64,000 bases of DNA. It comes from Shouchella rhizosphaerae. Its GTDB lineage: Bacteria; Bacillota; Bacilli; Bacillales; Bacillaceae_D. This document shows positions 20,300 through 30,098 of the stretch, in pieces. Each line of letters begins with the position of its first letter. The stretch's first letter is position 1. A program made the position numbers and the translations under genes. Location of the stretch: assembly GCF_900142675.1 (NCBI RefSeq), contig NZ_FRBS01000002.1:1-64000 (forward strand). The letters are read 5' to 3'. The notes below the pieces were generated by a model, which was not told where the DNA came from, did no database searches, and worked only from the letters and a program-made list of their open reading frames with translations.

Positions 20300-21161
20300 A
20301 ACGGCAGGAAAAAAGGGGTTGGGAAAAGGGCTACAAGCGTTCTTTCCAGAACAAGAAGACAAACAGGAAGAGCAAATTGTACAAGTTGATCTTGCAGACG
20401 TTAGGCCAAATCCGTACCAACCTAGAAAAACGTTTTCTGAGGAAGCATTAAAGGAATTGAGCAACTCGATTCGTGAACACGGTATTTTGCAGCCTGTTAC
20501 TGTACGCAAAGCGATTAAAGGGTATGAAATTGTAATGGGCGAGCGGCGCGTAAAAGCGGCAAAACAAGCAGGATTAACACAAATTCCTGTCATTGTCCAG
20601 GAACTGGATGAAAATAAAATGATGGAAATTGCGTTAATCGAAAACTTGCAGCGTGAAGATTTGAATCCAATCGAGGAAGCCATTGCTTACGAGAAATTAA
20701 TGGAACATACGAATAGCACGCAAGAGCAGTTAGCAAAGCGCCTTGGAAAAAGTAGGCCGCATATTGCCAACCATATGCGTTTGTTGCAATTGCCAAAAGT
20801 TGTTCAAGAGTTCATTTCCGTTGGCAAACTGACAATGGGCCATGGACGCGCGCTTTTAGGGCTGCAAGATAAGCAAAAACTTTCACAGCTGTTAGAAAAA
20901 GTGCTGCAAGACAAGCTTAGCGTGCGGGAAGTCGAACAACTCGTCCAGAGATTAAATGAACATGTTCCACGTGAAACAAAGCAAGTAAAAGTGAAGCTAC
21001 CTCCGATTATTAAAGAACAGCAAGAGCGTTTAAGGGACACGCTTGGTACATCTGTACTCATTAAACCTGGAAAGAAAAAAGGCAAAATTGAAATTGACTA
21101 TTTTTCCGAGGACGACTTGGAACGGATTTTATCGTTATTGGTTCATACAGAAAAGGAATGA
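20292..21161 (+). CDS. spo0J: Chromosome partition protein Spo0J/ParB
   Basis: Spo0J binds parS, spreads as a CTP-dependent clamp and recruits SMC to the origin. The 289-residue protein has the N-terminal GLGKGLQAFFP (the Soj-stimulating region), GERRVKAAKQAG and ENLQREDLNPIEEA (CTP/ParB box), and the helix-turn-helix TQEQLAKRLGKSRPHIANHM. ATG 20292 lies inside the end of soj with SD AAGGAAGTGG. A parS site sits inside the gene, as in B. subtilis. Confidence 0.97.
   Translation: MARTAGKKGLGKGLQAFFPEQEDKQEEQIVQVDLADVRPNPYQPRKTFSEEALKELSNSIREHGILQPVTVRKAIKGYEIVMGERRVKAAKQAGLTQIPVIVQELDENKMMEIALIENLQREDLNPIEEAIAYEKLMEHTNSTQEQLAKRLGKSRPHIANHMRLLQLPKVVQEFISVGKLTMGHGRALLGLQDKQKLSQLLEKVLQDKLSVREVEQLVQRLNEHVPRETKQVKVKLPPIIKEQQERLRDTLGTSVLIKPGKKKGKIEIDYFSEDDLERILSLLVHTEKE
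20963..20978. other. parS: parS centromere site 2, inside spo0J
   Basis: TGTTCCACGTGAAACA again matches the consensus exactly. It is coding sequence of spo0J (HVPRET), the same placement as the best-known B. subtilis parS. Confidence 0.95.
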
Positions 21162-21188
21162 AGCTGTCGGCTGCGATAGCTTCTTTTT
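21160..21188 (+). terminator. Terminator after spo0J
   Basis: GAAGCTGTCG pairs with CGATAGCTTC (one G-T pair) around a four-base loop, followed by TTTTTT. It overlaps the stop codon. Confidence 0.8.
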
Positions 21189-21203
21189 TAAAGGAGTGGA
21201 ATA

Positions 21204-22355
21204 ATGCGGTATTTTGATCAAGCAGCAACGTCTTTTCCAATGGCAAAAGCAGTTGCTGACGCTGTTAGCGAAGCGATTCTAGCCTACGGTGCAAATCCAG
21301 GAAGAGGAGGCCATAAGTTAGCGAGGCAAGCTGCAGACACGCTTTTTCAGGCAAGAAAACGGTTGGCGGCTTTTTTTGGCGCGCCAGGCCCTGAGCATAT
21401 TTGGTTTTATCCGAACGCCACATACGCGTTAAATCAAGCCATTCTTGGCTTCCCTTTACAGCAAGGGGATCGGGTAGTAAGCACCGCTTTTGAGCATAAT
21501 TCGGTTTTGCGGCCGTTGCATATACTTGAAAAAGAAAAGCAGGCGACGATCGTTTATGCAAGCGGAAAAACAGGGGACGAGACAGCAGCAGCAGTCGTGG
21601 AGGCAATGACGCCAGGTACGCGCCTTGTTGTGATCAATCATGCTTCAAATGTCACAGGAGAAATCGTGCCTTTAAAACCCATTGCCACAAAAGCAAAAAA
21701 AATCGGCGCCGTCCTGCTTGTGGATGCCTCACAAACAGCTGGCAAAATTGCGATTGATATGGAACAAGACGGAATTGATTTGCTGGCATGTCCAGGACAT
21801 AAAGGCTTATTAGGGCCACAAGGAACAGGCTTATTAGCAGCAGCAAGAGATGTTGGCTTGAAACCGCTCGTACACGGCGGTACGGGGCATTATTCCGAGC
21901 ATCTAGAGCAGCCGGACAAATGGCCTGAGCGTTATGAAGCTGGCACGGCCAATACACCAGGAATTGCAGGTTTGCTTGCAGGTTTGCAAGAGCTTGAACG
22001 TCTAGGAGGAGTGGAAGCTGTGCATGCCCATGAAATGGAAGCAACACGGATCTTTTTAGAGGGAATTAGCAACCATGAGCATGTACATGTAGTCGGCTCT
22101 TTATCGCCGCAAGGAAGAGTAGCGGTTGTTTCGTTTGCAATTGACGGTGTGAGCAGCCAAGAAACGGCCATGATTTTAGATGAACATTATGATATGGCTG
22201 TACGAGCAGGCCTTCATTGCGCGCCGAAGCTGCACAATTGGTACAAGACTGCTGAAGATGGGCTCGTACGCGCCAGTTTTGGACCTTATACGAAGCAAGA
22301 GGATGTTTCTGCTCTTGTGGATGCGATTACAGACATTGCCGATGCGTTCCGCTAG
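21204..22355 (+). CDS. Class V aminotransferase, cysteine desulfurase-like
   Basis: This 383-residue protein is a PLP-dependent enzyme of the class V aminotransferase family, of the subgroup annotated as cysteine desulfurase family protein. The PLP lysine is probably Lys200 in CPGHKGLLGPQGTG. A Cys at about 339 in RAGLHCAP sits where the catalytic Cys of desulfurases lies, so sulfur mobilisation from cysteine is plausible. MRYFDQAATSFP and YPNATYALNQAI are family features. The start has SD AAAGGAGTGG. No iron-sulfur or thiolation partner is adjacent, so the sulfur acceptor is unknown. Confidence 0.88.
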   Translation: MRYFDQAATSFPMAKAVADAVSEAILAYGANPGRGGHKLARQAADTLFQARKRLAAFFGAPGPEHIWFYPNATYALNQAILGFPLQQGDRVVSTAFEHNSVLRPLHILEKEKQATIVYASGKTGDETAAAVVEAMTPGTRLVVINHASNVTGEIVPLKPIATKAKKIGAVLLVDASQTAGKIAIDMEQDGIDLLACPGHKGLLGPQGTGLLAAARDVGLKPLVHGGTGHYSEHLEQPDKWPERYEAGTANTPGIAGLLAGLQELERLGGVEAVHAHEMEATRIFLEGISNHEHVHVVGSLSPQGRVAVVSFAIDGVSSQETAMILDEHYDMAVRAGLHCAPKLHNWYKTAEDGLVRASFGPYTKQEDVSALVDAITDIADAFR

Positions 22356-22400
22356 GATGTTAGGCAATTGGCTATTCCGTATGGGCGCTTAACGATGGCG

Positions 22401-23033
22401 TTAAAGAGGCTCGGTTTTTGTTGGCAAAAAAGAATAGGCTTTTTTCGTTTTGGCAGTTTGCAGTGCGGTTAATTGTTGGTCAGCCGCAGCAACTGCCTTG
22501 CTTATTTTTTGAGCCATGCTCATGACCACATGCAGCCTTGTGCTTTGCAGCATATAAAAATCCATCAGCCCTCCGACATTGACAATGCCTGTTAAGCAAA
22601 TATCGCCAATTTCAGGTAAGTTTTTGCCCATGGCTGCTCCAGGTTTGAGTGGTTCTGCGGACAATGTAATATAGCCAACGTTTGCAGTTTTGCCAAGGCA
22701 TGCATCCAAGGCGACAACAAACGCGTTAGGGTGTTTTTTATAAATGGAGGCAAGCCGTTTTTCCATGTTGGCGGCATGGATCGGTTCTGCTAACGTCCCA
22801 TGCACGTGGAATTGGTTTAAGTTTTGCCCTTCTAGTAAGTTTCCAACTAAAGGCCCTAACGAATCGCCAGTCGAACGGTCTGTGCCGATGCAAATAAGCA
22901 ACAGGTCGCGATTGCCGCGGTGTTTGCAAAATTCAACAAGAGCGTGTGCGAGATCTTCCGTTAATGATGCTTCCTCGGCATGGCAGCGAAAGGTTGTAGG
23001 TCTTTTTTTAAAGGGCCATAGGTTTGTACTCAT
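22401..23033 (-). CDS. yyaC: Spore protease YyaC
   Basis: This 210-residue protein matches the YyaC family, which is restricted to spore formers and related to the GPR germination protease fold. Recognisable parts are LLLICIGTDRSTGDSLGPLVG near residue 45-65, HGTLAEPIHA, VALDACLG, GDICLTGIVNVGGLMDFYMLQ and HVVMSMAQKI. It is encoded opposite to its neighbours. In B. subtilis yyaC also lies near spo0J and soj. A role in the spore is inferred from the family; exact substrates are unknown. Confidence 0.9.
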   Translation of the reverse strand: MSTNLWPFKKRPTTFRCHAEEASLTEDLAHALVEFCKHRGNRDLLLICIGTDRSTGDSLGPLVGNLLEGQNLNQFHVHGTLAEPIHAANMEKRLASIYKKHPNAFVVALDACLGKTANVGYITLSAEPLKPGAAMGKNLPEIGDICLTGIVNVGGLMDFYMLQSTRLHVVMSMAQKISKAVAAADQQLTALQTAKTKKAYSFLPTKTEPL

Positions 23034-23118
23034 AAATGAAGCTCACCTCCCATAGTAGTAACAGTATAGTAGATTCTGCAAGAATCTATACATGACGGGG
23101 AAATTGAAGGTGACGAAA

Positions 23119-24147
23119 ATGTGGGGAAACGGACTAAAATGGATGTTTTTAATTGTCGGGACGGTGATTGGCGCTGGCTATGCTTCTGGACGGGAACTGT
23201 GGGAATTTTTCGGGGCAGAAAGCGGACTGGCTATCGTATTGTTTGCGATTCTATTCACCATCAGCTGTGCGGTCATATTAACCATTGCCCAAAAAGAAAA
23301 GACAACCCATTATTTGCCGATACTTGAGAAGTTGCTTGGGCGGCGCTTAGCAAAAGCGTATGATTGGATGATTATTCTTTACTTGTTTTCAGTGACGGTT
23401 ATTATGCTTGCAGGCGCAGGGGCAACACTCGAAGTATATAACATTCCTTTTTGGCTCGGCGTTGTCATTAATGCGGCATTGGTGGTGTTCATGTTTGTAA
23501 AGGATATGACAGGAATGACTAAAATCAATGCATGTCTCATTCCAGTGCTCATTATTTGCTTAGTAGCGGTCTTACTAGTCTACCAATCATCAATCGGCTT
23601 TTCGTTCACATTTGACATCCATATGCAACATAATTGGCCAGCGGCCATGACCTTTACGTCGCTTAATATTTTGCCGATTGTCGCTGTTTTAAGTGCGGTA
23701 GGCAACCAAATCAAACATAAGGGTGAAATTTACATTGCCAGCATTGGCAGCGGGCTCTTGCTTGGGACGATTTCCTATTTGTACAATGAGTCATTGCTTT
23801 CGGTGGCTCAAGAGATCATTTTTTACGAGATTCCGCTGTTTGTGATCTTAAAACATTATCCGTCGATTATGGTTCTTGCCATCTCCTTATTATTGTGGCT
23901 AGCCATCTATACAACGGCAGCTTCAGGGGTTTTTGGGCTGATAGCGAGATTACGAACAAACGTACAAGGCGAGGCTTGGCTGATTGCATTGTTGCTTGTG
24001 GCTTGCATGGCGCCTATGACGATGTTTGGCTTCTCGACACTAATTTCGATATTGTACCCATTGTACGGCATTTTAAATTTGTTTATTCTTGCTTCACTCG
24101 TTCTTTACCCAATTGTCAAACATCCAGCAACGAAAAGCAAACAGTGA
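23119..24147 (+). CDS. Multi-pass membrane protein, YkvI-like
   Basis: This protein of about 342 residues has around ten hydrophobic segments and opens with FLIVGTVIGAGYASGRELWEFFG. That glycine-rich first helix resembles the LeuT/APC-fold transporters and the Bacillus YkvI family. The function and substrate are not known to me. I chose ATG 23119 because AAGGTG precedes it at a normal distance; an upstream ATG at 23092 is in frame but has no SD. It begins about 85 bases from the divergent yyaC, so the two may share a regulatory region. Confidence 0.8.
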   Translation: MWGNGLKWMFLIVGTVIGAGYASGRELWEFFGAESGLAIVLFAILFTISCAVILTIAQKEKTTHYLPILEKLLGRRLAKAYDWMIILYLFSVTVIMLAGAGATLEVYNIPFWLGVVINAALVVFMFVKDMTGMTKINACLIPVLIICLVAVLLVYQSSIGFSFTFDIHMQHNWPAAMTFTSLNILPIVAVLSAVGNQIKHKGEIYIASIGSGLLLGTISYLYNESLLSVAQEIIFYEIPLFVILKHYPSIMVLAISLLLWLAIYTTAASGVFGLIARLRTNVQGEAWLIALLLVACMAPMTMFGFSTLISILYPLYGILNLFILASLVLYPIVKHPATKSKQ

Positions 24148-24210
24148 CACTACAAACTCCTGCTTGGTTCATGTATAATACAAGCAGACGAGCTTGAGGA
24201 GGACGAAACG

Positions 24211-24405
24211 GTGGCAGCAGAAAAGGAATTTGCGTTAGGCGATGTGGTGGAAATGAAGAAACCACATCCTTGTGGGGAAAATCGATGGAAAATTATCCGC
24301 ATGGGCATGGATGTCCGGATAAAATGCCTGGGTTGCCAACACAGCGTGATGCTACCACGCCGGGACTTTTCAAAAAAACTAAAAAAAGTATTAGGTTCCG
24401 AATAA
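24211..24405 (+). CDS. yyzM: DUF951 protein YyzM
   Basis: This 64-residue protein belongs to the DUF951 family (YyzM), usually found just before ychF in Bacillaceae. It has LGDVVEMKKPHPCGENRWKI followed by DVRIKCLGCQHSVMLPRRDF. The Cys at PHPCG and the CLGC pair could bind a metal. It starts at GTG 24211 with SD GAGGAGG. Its biochemical function is not established. Confidence 0.9.
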   Translation: MAAEKEFALGDVVEMKKPHPCGENRWKIIRMGMDVRIKCLGCQHSVMLPRRDFSKKLKKVLGSE

Positions 24406-24473
24406 CAAGGGAGGGTTTGTACTCTACCTTGTTTTTGTGCGGGCCTGTACAAATAAAAAGGACGTGACAGGAA

Positions 24474-25574
24474 GTGGCTTTAACAACTGGAATAGTAGGG
24501 TTGCCAAACGTGGGAAAATCAACGCTGTTCAATGCGATTACCCAAGCGGGTGCAGAATCGGCCAATTACCCGTTTTGCACAATTGACCCAAATGTAGGGA
24601 TTGTCGAAGTGCCTGACGTACGGTTGGAAAAATTAACCGAACTGGTCAAACCGAAAAAAACGGTGCCGACTGCGTTTGAATTTACAGATATAGCCGGAAT
24701 TGTCGAAGGCGCCAGCAAAGGCGAGGGGCTTGGCAACCAGTTTTTGTCTCATATTCGTCAAGTAGATGCGATTTCCCATGTTGTCCGCTGCTTTGCTGAT
24801 GAAAACATTACCCATGTTTCCGGTGGCGTCAATCCGTTGCGTGACATTGAAGTGATTAACTTGGAGTTGATTTTGGCGGATTTGGAATCAGTTGACAAAC
24901 GGATTGGCCGTGTCGCGAAGCTGGCGAAAGCAAAAGACAAAGCGGCTGTTGCAGAATTGCCTGTACTAGAAGCATTAAAAGAGGCGTTTGAAAATGAAAA
25001 GCCAGCACGAAGCATCGATTTTGATGACGACCAACTGAAAATTGTCAAACAGCTACATTTGCTGACAAGCAAACCTGTCCTGTATGTAGCCAATGTCGCT
25101 GAAGACGATTTGCTTGCTGGCGAAGACAATGACTACGTCAAACAAGTGAAAGCATTTGCGGAAGCGGAAAACAGCAATGTGATTGTCGTTTGCGCCAAAA
25201 TTGAATCGGAAATTGCTGAGCTGGAAGGCGATGAAAAAGCGCTGTTTTTAGAAGAGCTCGGCATTCAAGAATCAGGGCTTGACCAATTAATCCGCGCGGC
25301 TTATTCTTTGCTAGGCTTGGAAACGTATTTTACAGCAGGAGAGCAGGAAGTCAGGGCTTGGACATACCGCCGGGGCACGAAAGCGCCACAAGCAGCTGGG
25401 ATTATCCATACTGACTTTGAGCGCGGCTTTATCCGTGCTGAAGTTGTCGCCTATGACGATTTAATTGACGCTGGCGGCATGGTTGCTGCAAAAGAGCGGG
25501 GCAAAGTTCGCCTTGAAGGAAAAGAATACGTCGTCCAAGACGGAGATGTCATCCATTTTCGGTTTAATGTGTAA
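24474..25574 (+). CDS. ychF: Redox-regulated ATPase YchF
   Basis: YchF is an Obg-related P-loop NTPase that prefers ATP and binds ribosomes; it is linked to stress and oxidant responses. The 366-residue protein has G1 GLPNVGKSTLFNAIT near the start, DIAGIVEGASKGEGLGNQFL (G3) and the C-terminal TGS domain (TYRRGTKAPQAAGIIHTDFERG). It starts at GTG 24474. The motif that would be NKxD is replaced by NVAEDD, as expected for an ATP-preferring YchF. Confidence 0.97.
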   Translation: MALTTGIVGLPNVGKSTLFNAITQAGAESANYPFCTIDPNVGIVEVPDVRLEKLTELVKPKKTVPTAFEFTDIAGIVEGASKGEGLGNQFLSHIRQVDAISHVVRCFADENITHVSGGVNPLRDIEVINLELILADLESVDKRIGRVAKLAKAKDKAAVAELPVLEALKEAFENEKPARSIDFDDDQLKIVKQLHLLTSKPVLYVANVAEDDLLAGEDNDYVKQVKAFAEAENSNVIVVCAKIESEIAELEGDEKALFLEELGIQESGLDQLIRAAYSLLGLETYFTAGEQEVRAWTYRRGTKAPQAAGIIHTDFERGFIRAEVVAYDDLIDAGGMVAAKERGKVRLEGKEYVVQDGDVIHFRFNV

Positions 25575-25580
25575 AAAGGA

Positions 25581-25613
25581 GGGGCTGCAGCCAACGTTGC
25601 AGCCTCTTGCTTT
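25581..25613 (+). terminator. Terminator-like hairpin after ychF
   Basis: GGGGCTGCA pairs with TGCAGCCTC around an eight-base loop, followed by TTGCTTTG. The U-tract is weak. Confidence 0.5.
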
Positions 25614-25781
25614 GTAGATTCATTTTGTCGAAAAAAAATGCAAGAAAAAACAAGGAATTTTAGTTGAGATAGCGTATATAGTTGGTAACCCCTTTGAAAG
25701 CCCCCTCATTTGCTCTTACATCCTTGATTCCCAATTATCGCGACAATTTGAACAAAAGGCAGGTGGTTGCTTCGATACTTC

Positions 25782-25810
25782 TTGAATAACGACTACTTTA
25801 ATGGTATACT
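25782..25810 (+). promoter_or_regulatory. Probable sigma-A promoter of rpsF-ssb-rpsR
   Basis: TTGAAT (25782-25787), 17-base spacer, TATACT (25805-25810). It lies about 80 bases before rpsF. Confidence 0.65.
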
Positions 25811-25888
25811 CGTTCAATGTGAGTGAATTGACTTTTGCTCCTTGCTCTGTGTAAACGGAGCCGCTTAGACCAAAAGGAGGTGACTGGA

Positions 25889-26176
25889 ATGCGTAAGTAT
25901 GAAATTATGTACATTATCGCTCCAAACCTAGAAGAATCAGCAAACAAGGAAATCATTGAGCGTTACAACAAAGTGCTCACTGACAACGGTGCTGAAATTC
26001 TAAAGGTGGACGAGATCGGTAAAAAACGCCTAGCTTATGAAATCAACGATTTCAAAGATGGTTTCTATGTATTGCTAAGTGTACAAGCAAATACGGAAGC
26101 GATTAACGAGTTTAACCGTTTGATTAAAATCAACGACAACGTTATCCGCGTTCTCGTAACAAAAGACGAACAGTAA
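25889..26176 (+). CDS. rpsF: 30S ribosomal protein S6
   Basis: S6 is a 95-residue protein of the small-subunit platform and pairs with S18. The sequence [16 protein letters not shown] and [20 protein letters not shown] are diagnostic. I chose ATG 25889, preceded by AAAGGAGGTGACTGGA; longer in-frame upstream starts lie in the leader. It heads the rpsF-ssb-rpsR operon, which in B. subtilis also answers to DNA damage and competence. Confidence 0.97.
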   Translation: MRKYEIMYIIAPNLEESANKEIIERYNKVLTDNGAEILKVDEIGKKRLAYEINDFKDGFYVLLSVQANTEAINEFNRLIKINDNVIRVLVTKDEQ

Positions 26177-26246
26177 GTCGAAATAGACGTATTTTAACGG
26201 GCCCAGGACGAATAAGGGACCATTTAAAAGGCTGGGAGGGATCGCA

Positions 26247-26732
26247 TTGTTAAACCGTGTTGTTCTTGTCGGACGCTTAACGCGTGACCCTGAATTGCGA
26301 TTCACGCCAAACGGTGTAGCTGTAGCCAATTTTACGCTTGCAGTCAACCGTCCGTTTTCAAACCAGCAAGGAGAACGAGAAGCTGACTTCATTAACTGTG
26401 TTGTCTGGCGCAAACCGGCTGAGAACGTCGCCAATTTCCTTAAAAAAGGGAGCCTTGCAGGAGTCGACGGCCGTGTGCAAACGCGAAGCTATGACAATAA
26501 TGAAGGCAGGCGCGTTTTTGTAACGGAAATCGTTGCTGAAAGCGTCCAATTTCTCGAACCTCGCAACAGTCAAAACCAATCCTCTGGGAATAATCCTGGT
26601 TTTGATCAGTACGGCGCTGGCAACCAAGGTTCTGGCAACCAAACTGGTGGCAGCCGTTCTAATGGATATGATAACGACCCGTTCTCGAATGACGGTTCGA
26701 TTGATATTTCCGACGATGATCTTCCATTTTAA
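26247..26732 (+). CDS. ssb: Single-stranded DNA-binding protein SSB
   Basis: SSB coats single-stranded DNA during replication and repair and recruits partners through its tail. The 161-residue protein has the OB fold ([35 protein letters not shown]). A Gly/Asn/Gln-rich flexible linker follows, then the acidic tip DDDLPF that binds partner proteins. It starts at TTG 26247 with SD GGGAGGG. It lies between rpsF and rpsR in the standard operon. Confidence 0.97.
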   Translation: MLNRVVLVGRLTRDPELRFTPNGVAVANFTLAVNRPFSNQQGEREADFINCVVWRKPAENVANFLKKGSLAGVDGRVQTRSYDNNEGRRVFVTEIVAESVQFLEPRNSQNQSSGNNPGFDQYGAGNQGSGNQTGGSRSNGYDNDPFSNDGSIDISDDDLPF

Positions 26733-26757
26733 TGTTTAAAGGAAAGGAGTGAAACAT

Positions 26758-26991
26758 ATGGCACGTCGTGGTCGTCCTAAACGGAGAAAAGTATGCTTTT
26801 TTACTGCCAATAAAATTACCCATATTGACTACAAAGATGTTGATTTGCTGAAACGTTTCATTTCCGAACGTGGAAAAATTCTTCCGCGCCGCGTAACTGG
26901 AACTTCTGCAAAGTACCAACGTAAGCTGACTGTAGCGATTAAACGCGCTCGCCAAGTAGCATTGCTACCTTACGTCAATGATGTAAACTAA
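26758..26991 (+). CDS. rpsR: 30S ribosomal protein S18
   Basis: S18 is a 77-residue basic protein that binds next to S6 on the 30S platform. It starts [20 protein letters not shown] and contains [23 protein letters not shown] chose ATG 26758 after AAAGGAGTG; an in-frame GTG at 26749 overlaps the SD. A strong terminator follows. Confidence 0.97.
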   Translation: MARRGRPKRRKVCFFTANKITHIDYKDVDLLKRFISERGKILPRRVTGTSAKYQRKLTVAIKRARQVALLPYVNDVN

Positions 26992-27000
26992 AGATGGGAT

Positions 27001-27057
27001 AAAGAGGGCGGACCGGGCCAAGCTAAGAAAAAGCTGGCTTGGTTGCCCTCTTTTCTT
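27001..27057 (+). terminator. Terminator of the rpsF-ssb-rpsR operon
   Basis: AAGAGGGC pairs with GCCCTCTT, with an inner CCAAGC/GCTTGG stem, followed by TTCTTCT. Confidence 0.75.
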
Positions 27058-27174
27058 CTACTTACTGGCGAATCGAGAGGCTCGCCTTTTACTTTAAAGG
27101 TAATTACGCTAAAATAGATGGGAACTGTGTGTGAATGAGACGCGCTCGTTGAGCGTGTTAAATGAGGTGAGAAT

Positions 27175-28098
27175 TTGGAACACAGGAACCAGCTGATGAA
27201 GGGCTTACTATGCGGTGTGATTTACATTGCATTGTTCATGATCTTTGCATTTAACATTCCGCTATTAAACATGGTTGCACTTGTCGCCATGCCGTTGCCA
27301 ATTGTTTATTTTACGGCCATTTTTGGGCCAAGGCCGGGAATGGTGTTAACAGCGGCTGTTGGTTTGCTCGGAACAATAGCGACGTTAAACCCTTTGGCAG
27401 CATTTGCTTTTGCCGTCATTGGCTATGTGCTCGGCTATGCGCAGCATAAGCGCAGAAAAGGGGCTGAATTGTTGCTGGCAACGATTGTCGCGTCGTTTGT
27501 CTTTCTTTCGACTGCCTACATACTCCTTACAGCCGTCACGGATCTATCCGTGCTGCAATTTGTCCGGGAGTCCCTCCAAGAGACGCAACAGCTTTTGTCT
27601 GAATTAGGGATGGAATCCTACGATAAAGCATTTATAGAGGAATACGTTCAACTCATTGAATCGCTGATGACCTTTTTGTTGCTACTGATGGCTGCCGCGT
27701 ATGCGTTTATGGTCTATGGAGCGGCTACCATGCTCTTTAAACGTGTGGACCTACCATATCATAAGCTGCCGAAGTTTCGCGAATGGGCCTTTCCACGTTT
27801 TTTCCTTTGGTTTTATTTTTCCCTATTGCTCCTGTCATTTTTGCCGTTTGAGCCTGGTTCCTATATGGCGGCAGTCACGCAAACTGGCATAAATTTGGTC
27901 AGTGTATTGCTTATCATCCAAGGGGTGTCGCTTCTGTTTGTGTATTTGCAGGCAAAGCGGCTTGCAAAAGGGGTCTCTGTTTTCATTATCATCATGGTTG
28001 TCATCAGTCTTTTACTCGTGCCATTTTTGTTGTGGGCCATGAAAATGATTGGCGTACTGGATATGGTTTTAAGAATTCGCGACCGTATGAAACTGTAA
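27175..28098 (+). CDS. yybS: DUF2232 membrane protein YybS
   Basis: This 307-residue protein with about eight hydrophobic segments belongs to the DUF2232/YybS family, regularly placed directly before gdpP and rplI in Bacillaceae. It starts at TTG 27175 with SD GAGGTGAG. The periplasm-facing parts are short and there are no obvious catalytic motifs. The fold resembles energy-coupling-factor S-components according to family descriptions, but transport has not been shown. Co-transcription with gdpP is likely: the gap is only 29 bases. Confidence 0.9.
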   Translation: MEHRNQLMKGLLCGVIYIALFMIFAFNIPLLNMVALVAMPLPIVYFTAIFGPRPGMVLTAAVGLLGTIATLNPLAAFAFAVIGYVLGYAQHKRRKGAELLLATIVASFVFLSTAYILLTAVTDLSVLQFVRESLQETQQLLSELGMESYDKAFIEEYVQLIESLMTFLLLLMAAAYAFMVYGAATMLFKRVDLPYHKLPKFREWAFPRFFLWFYFSLLLLSFLPFEPGSYMAAVTQTGINLVSVLLIIQGVSLLFVYLQAKRLAKGVSVFIIIMVVISLLLVPFLLWAMKMIGVLDMVLRIRDRMKL

Positions 28099-28127
28099 TT
28101 TTTGGATGACAGGTAGGAGATGACAAT

Positions 28128-30098
28128 ATGCCAAATTGGAAAAAGCAGTGGTGGCAACAGCTTCATGTCATCGCACTCTTTGTTATTGCCGTTGTATCCA
28201 TTGCTGTTCTCGCTTACTATCGCTTAGAAGCCGGTGCCGTTGCTGGCATTGCTCTCATCGTATGGATCGGTTTATTTCACCAATCCCACAAGCGCAATGA
28301 ACGGCAGTTGCACAAATATATTTCGACTTTATCATACCGTGTGAACAAGGCAGGGGAAGAAGCTGTTACCAAGCTGCCTGTAGGCATTGTCCTCTATAAT
28401 GAGGATGAAGTGATCGAGTGGGTAAACCCGTTTGTTGATGAACGGTTTGGGACTGGGCTTATCGGCGAGCCCATTACCTGCATCCATGAAGAGCTTGGCG
28501 AATATGTAAGCAATGACGTTGCCAATGAAACGTTCCAAATGGAGTCCTCTTACTATTACATGACGTTTGAACGTGACGAGCGACTTATTTATATTGTGGA
28601 TGTAACCGAGAAAGAACAAACGCAAAAAAAGTACCAACATATGCTGCCGGTCATCGCGCATATTTACTTAGACAACTACGATGAAGTCACACAAAGCATG
28701 GAAGATCAAGTTCGCAGCCGGCTGCTCGCCAAAGTGACCACAGCGTTGAACAACTGGGCGAGCGATTATGATATCTTTTTAAGAAGGACGTCCTCTGATC
28801 GGTTTTTGGCAGTGATGAACCATAAGACGCTATTGCTCTTAGAAGAGAACCGGTTTGAATTGCTTGATGATATCCGTGAACGGACAGCAAGGGAGAAAGT
28901 GCCCATTACGCTCAGCATTGGGGTCGGCACGGAAGAAACGTCATTAAAACAACTGGGCGCCTTGGCCCAGTCAAGCTTAGATCTAGCGCTTGGGCGCGGC
29001 GGCGACCAAGTGGCGATCAAAAAGAAAAATGGCCGCGTCCGCTTTTATGGCGGCAAGACCAACGCGATGGAAAAACGGACACGGGTACGCGCTCGCGTTA
29101 TCTCCCATGCTTTGCGCGATTTTGTAAAAGAAAGCGAACGAGTGATTGTCATGGGTCACCAGCGTCCAGATATGGACGCGATTGGGGCAGCGATTGGCGT
29201 ATTGAAAATTGCTGACTTAAATGACCGTGAAGGCTTTATTGTGCTCGATGTGGACGATATTAATCCGGATGTCCAGCGGTTATTGGAAGAAACGGAGAAA
29301 CACGACCATTTGTGGAGCCAGTTTGTTTCGCCTGAAGAAGCATTGGATTTAGCTGATAAAGAGACGTTGCTCGTCATCGTCGATACACACAAGCCATCGA
29401 TGGTCATTGAGCCGCGGCTATTGGAAATGATTGACCGCATCATTGTCATTGACCACCATCGCCGCAGCGAAGACTTTGTTGAAGATCCGGTGCTCGTTTA
29501 TATGGAGCCGTATGCGTCATCTACGGCCGAGCTTGTGACCGAGTTGCTCGAGTACCAGCCGATGCAGTTTAAAATGGACCGGCTTGAAGCGACGGCGCTT
29601 CTCGCTGGCATCATTGTCGATACAAGAAGTTTTGCTGTCCGCACGGGGGCGAGGACATTCGATGCAGCCTCATTTTTGCGGGCCAACGGCGCCGATACGG
29701 CGCTCGTGCAAAAGCTATTAAAGGAAGACTTGGCGTCTTACGTAAAGCGTGCTAAGCTTGTAGAAAACGCCTATCTTTACCGAGAGGGCTATGCCATTGC
29801 TGTGGCTCCAGACGACCATGTTTACGATCAGCTCGTGATCGCCCAGGCTGCTGATACGTTGCTGACAATGAGCGGCGTGCTTGCCTCTTTTGTCGTTTGT
29901 CAGCTTGCTGATGGACGAATCGGCATTAGCGCTCGTTCACTTGGCGACGTAAATGTCCAAGTCATCATGGAAAAGCTCGGCGGTGGCGGCCATCTCTCAA
30001 ATGCAGCGACGCAATTGCCTGACTTGACGCTGGAGGAAGGGAAACTCCAGCTCGAGAAGGCCATTGATGAAGTACGAGAAGGAGGAAGCGGAGCATGA
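28128..30098 (+). CDS. gdpP: Cyclic-di-AMP phosphodiesterase GdpP
   Basis: GdpP degrades the second messenger c-di-AMP, which controls potassium and osmolyte balance and affects beta-lactam tolerance. The 656-residue protein has two N-terminal membrane helices, a PAS-like domain and a degenerate GGDEF domain ([11 protein letters not shown]). The catalytic DHH/DHHA1 part shows [35 protein letters not shown] and [12 protein letters not shown]. Its stop overlaps the rplI start (ATGA). Confidence 0.97.
   Translation: MPNWKKQWWQQLHVIALFVIAVVSIAVLAYYRLEAGAVAGIALIVWIGLFHQSHKRNERQLHKYISTLSYRVNKAGEEAVTKLPVGIVLYNEDEVIEWVNPFVDERFGTGLIGEPITCIHEELGEYVSNDVANETFQMESSYYYMTFERDERLIYIVDVTEKEQTQKKYQHMLPVIAHIYLDNYDEVTQSMEDQVRSRLLAKVTTALNNWASDYDIFLRRTSSDRFLAVMNHKTLLLLEENRFELLDDIRERTAREKVPITLSIGVGTEETSLKQLGALAQSSLDLALGRGGDQVAIKKKNGRVRFYGGKTNAMEKRTRVRARVISHALRDFVKESERVIVMGHQRPDMDAIGAAIGVLKIADLNDREGFIVLDVDDINPDVQRLLEETEKHDHLWSQFVSPEEALDLADKETLLVIVDTHKPSMVIEPRLLEMIDRIIVIDHHRRSEDFVEDPVLVYMEPYASSTAELVTELLEYQPMQFKMDRLEATALLAGIIVDTRSFAVRTGARTFDAASFLRANGADTALVQKLLKEDLASYVKRAKLVENAYLYREGYAIAVAPDDHVYDQLVIAQAADTLLTMSGVLASFVVCQLADGRIGISARSLGDVNVQVIMEKLGGGGHLSNAATQLPDLTLEEGKLQLEKAIDEVREGGSGA

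Larger units (their letters stand above)
25575..25888. other. Intergenic leader of the rpsF operon
   Basis: This 314-base gap contains no gene. It holds a terminator-like hairpin after ychF, a Spo0A-like box TTTGTCGAA (25624-25632), a sigma-A promoter and a roughly 75-base leader. The leader has GCTCC/GGAGC pairing and a CCG just before the SD, reminiscent of the S6:S18-binding leader known upstream of rpsF in many bacteria, though I cannot fold it reliably. Confidence 0.5.
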
